Source: Amaranthus tricolor (Eukaryota; Streptophyta; Magnoliopsida; Caryophyllales; Amaranthaceae). Taken from it: a stretch of 64,000 bases of DNA. Positions 61,300 through 64,000 of this stretch are shown piece by piece (position 1 is the stretch's first letter; each line of letters starts with the position of its first letter). Under the pieces are notes generated by a model. It saw only the letters and a list, made by a program, of their open reading frames with translations, was not told the DNA's origin and made no database searches. Both the position numbers and the translations under genes were made by a program. Location: contig NC_080058.1 of NCBI RefSeq assembly GCF_026212465.1, positions 17,328,508 through 17,392,507 on the forward strand, written 5' to 3'.

Positions 61300-62860
61300 A
61301 CATCCTTATCACATATGAGAATTTTCAAATACTAACTGCTAGTCACTCTAGAAATTACGACGCTATATTGTCTGTGACTAAAATAGGCCTTTGTAGGAAC
61401 AAATGAATATGGGACATTGGTTGCCCTTGACTTTTACTGATCATCATAGCAAAACACAAAGACATAGAAAACTGCTTTAGAGAAACAACAACTGGGATTT
61501 TAGAGTTATTAAAAGGTGTGAGTGTAATCCATGGAATGAAAACCTTATAACCAATAATAGAATTTGGATATAGTAGTTGCTTGTATAACCCGATCACCAA
61601 GATAATCAACAAATATTTCTTAGCATCCTTATAGGAGCAATCGCTTTCAGCACTAACTTATGGTTTGGAACTCCAACTGCATCTATTAAGTTGAGAAGCT
61701 TATTTGAAAATGCATCGTCGTTGCTACCATAGTTACCTTCAGATTTTTTGATTGAATTTGAACTCAAGTATGGCCTCTTTATTCGGGGGAAAGTGATAAT
61801 ACATATTTGTTGACCTTATCGACAATCTTATTTGTTAGTGCTAGTAATTCCCTCTCATGAAAGTACAAACTATCAATTGAATCAACCTGAATCCCAGCCT
61901 ATGTGCAATAATTGCAGCAATCAGATCAGATGCATCTTTTCTTAACATATATGTATCTATAGTGATAGCAGCCTCTCCGTCATTGAGTGCACCTAACTTT
62001 CCATCCCCAACTTTATGGAATCTAATTAGTAATTCTTCTAATTAATCTACATTGGCTAATCTCGGTCGTTATCTCATGTTCTTTGTAAAGTCATAAAACC
62101 TAAAAACAATTTTGAATCTTTGAAAAGTAAACTGTCTGAAAGGCAATGTCTTCTCTTATACCCTTTGGAGTTACTGGCAAAACTTGCCTTACCATGTTAA
62201 AATGGTTTATTGTTAGGACAACGAATGACATTGCATAAACTACTGACTAGGGTTTTCATGCAACGCTTATAAATCATTAGAGCTTGATCCCAAATGATAA
62301 GCTTTGTTCATTTAAGGAAGTCAACAAACAACTGCTAGGTTTCACGCCTCTACATGTTAAATCTTCTATAACTTTAAGGGATCTCTAAATCTTAAATGTG
62401 CAATGCTCCCCTTAGAAAGTAACGAAGTTATTATGTCACTTGAGGCAACAAGAATGGTAAGTTTACTCTTTGATCTTAGACATCTACATAAGACCTTCCA
62501 CATAAATTTCTTACTAATGCCACCCTCTCCATATAGAAAAACAAAACAACTCCTTCACCTCTTTCGATTGTTCTCGTAATTTCATGGGATATAAAGGTTT
62601 ACTCTTCAATCATCAATGAAAGTAACACTTGTTGATCAACTTTCATAGAATCCTTATCATAATCAAGTTCCTCCATAATTCGCTTATAATCACTATCTTT
62701 GATGATAATATTGCTTGGGCACATCTAGAGGCATATATTCATCAAAGAATTCCCATTATTTTCAAGCATCTCCTCAATAGCTCAAAGAGAATGATTCTGT
62801 AATTGTTCATAGGTGAGATTTTAAATAAGCAATATATATGTATAAATTTTATAAATTGTT
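61300..62860 (-). pseudogene. Helitron-type PIF1 helicase, decayed
   Basis: Minus-strand reading from 62860 down: MLENNGNSLMN near 62770; Walker A region decayed from YGEGGTGKT, read as YMERVAL near 62530; Walker B region LIIWDQALM near 62300; SLCNVIRCPN near 62215; and the C-terminal block VFIPWITLTPF ... FSMSLCFAMMISKSQGQ at 61540-61410, a signature of Helitron and other PIF1 helicases. Many stops. No Rep domain or CTRR-type end was found, so it is a fragment. Confidence 0.72.
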
Positions 62861-62929
62861 CATCATATAATTAACTCACAATATATTTAATTAATGAACA
62901 TTAGAGATTAAATATTAGGGATCATTTCT

Positions 62930-64000
62930 TTCACCCTTTGCAGGATTTTCATGATGTCGTCTTTGGTTTCAAATTTCCCATTCACTTGCCCAATAATTAA
63001 TTATAACTCATAGAATAAAAATAACAATCGAGCCCCGGATTCAGAGAAAGTATTAAGACCCAGAGGTAGTGCTTCATTTTCCGCTTCATTATTTGATGCG
63101 GCAAATTCAAAATAATGTACATGCTCCATTCTTATTCCCGAAGATGATAAAATTTAGAGAGCTTCCTGACTAGTTGTCTTATTGGAATAGCCATCCACAT
63201 ACAACTTCCATTCAAGGTTCGAATCGACATGGCCCCTTGCTATCTGCAAGGAAATCTGCCAAGGCTTGGACTTGATGGCAATTCTTGGATCAATTTCAAT
63301 TTTGTAGTCTACTAATTGATTTGGCCAGTCGGTGACTCGGTTAAATTAGTTCTTTTCTTTCAACACCTTCTTCAAAGGTGATTCATCCTAACACGAATTT
63401 TGTGAGATTAAAATTATGGTTTGCGTTTTCTACTAGCCATGAACACAACAAAAATTATTTTCTCTACTTCACTATAGTTTCCCTTTGATTCTCGAAATGC
63501 ATGACTAATATTATAAATTGATAGTTTTTTGTTCTACTTTTCAGCAACTAGCACCCCACTAAGCAAATATTATGAGATAGCCATATATAGGAATTGTTCT
63601 TTTTCCATTATAGGAGATACGAGTTTAGGTAACTTGGCTAGATGTTGCTTCAGTTTTTGGAATGTTTCTTCAGCTTGCTCATTCCATTCAAATTTGGCTT
63701 TCTTAAGAGTCTTAAATCATCATAATCATCATACCCAGTGTTTTTCGCCCATAGGATACTTTCTTAAGTCTTAAAGAAAGGAGATAATTCATCGGCCAAT
63801 TTTGATAGGAGTGAGCTAATGTAGCAATGCATCCTATGAGCTTTTATACTTAATCGACATATTTTGGGGATTGCATGTCCAGTACGACTTAAATTTTTTT
63901 TTGGGTTAGCCTCAACTCCCCTTTCTCTTATGTAACACCAAATACACATTTATCTGGATCAAGGCGCATTATGTTAGTTTTAAATGGTATGAATATTTCT
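62930..64000 (-). pseudogene. Ty3/gypsy pol fragment: RT end and RNase H domain, decayed
   Basis: Minus strand, entering at the window edge: CVFGV ... RGVEANPKK near 63920, decayed DMQSPKYVD near 63860, LADELSPFFKT near 63770, FEWNEQAEETFQKLKQHLAK near 63670. An RVT_3-type RNase H follows: LYVDGYSNKT near 63190, FEFAASNNEAENEA near 63090, GQVNGKFETKDDIMKI near 62960. RT-RNase H followed by a second RNase H-like domain is typical of plant gypsy elements. Stops and shifts throughout; the rest lies outside the window. Confidence 0.72.

Overview
The window is nuclear DNA of a flowering plant, most likely a eudicot; the species cannot be read from it. It is AT-rich, has intron-split genes, carries plant-specific transposon families (Sirevirus, MuDR-like MULE, CACTA, Helitron, MITEs) and one host gene with 15 exons. 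There are no bacterial genes, operons, CRISPR arrays or recognisable tRNA/rRNA genes. I see no new enzymatic or defence system. What stands out is a dense nest of mobile elements around one apparently intact gene, with two separate cases of host-gene capture.

Layout. 1-2964: decayed MuDR-like transposase followed by a plant-mobile-domain-like (PMD) reading frame. 2965-13615: young, structurally complete Ty1/copia Sirevirus-type retrotransposon (1263/1262-bp LTRs, gag, pol, third ORF) inserted into the last PMD exon with target duplication GGGTA. 13685-14232: long TA microsatellite. 15325-21700: decayed minus-strand copia element split by a second, plus-strand copia element (16042-21027). 24280-27300: truncated minus-strand copia fragment. 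27484-27816: two exons matching the C-terminal domain of RPAP3/SPAGHETTI-type proteins, apparently an isolated remnant.

32531-47886 (minus strand): a GYP7/TBC1D15-like Rab GTPase-activating protein gene. I rebuilt 15 coding exons totalling 1956 nt (651 residues plus stop) with consistent phases and both catalytic fingers present. Its introns carry a 1436-bp gypsy-derived mini LTR element, two Stowaway-like MITEs and an unclassified insertion; intron 14 uses a GC-AG splice pair.

48000-52650: AT-rich intergenic DNA with degenerate ~190-bp repeats, a Tourist-like MITE, a long inverted repeat and a gypsy LTR end. 52660-60968: CACTA transposon with ATT target duplication. It holds decayed minus-strand transposase pieces, three exons' worth of a MADS-box gene, and a nested Pack-MULE-like element carrying a captured 230-codon reading frame. 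61300-64000: decayed minus-strand Helitron-type PIF1 helicase followed by a Ty3/gypsy pol fragment.

Relative ages from LTR comparison by eye: Sirevirus about 0.6% divergence (young); second copia element and intron mini-LTR element about 5% each (older). Apart from the TBC gene and the three Sirevirus reading frames, nearly all coding sequence here is broken.
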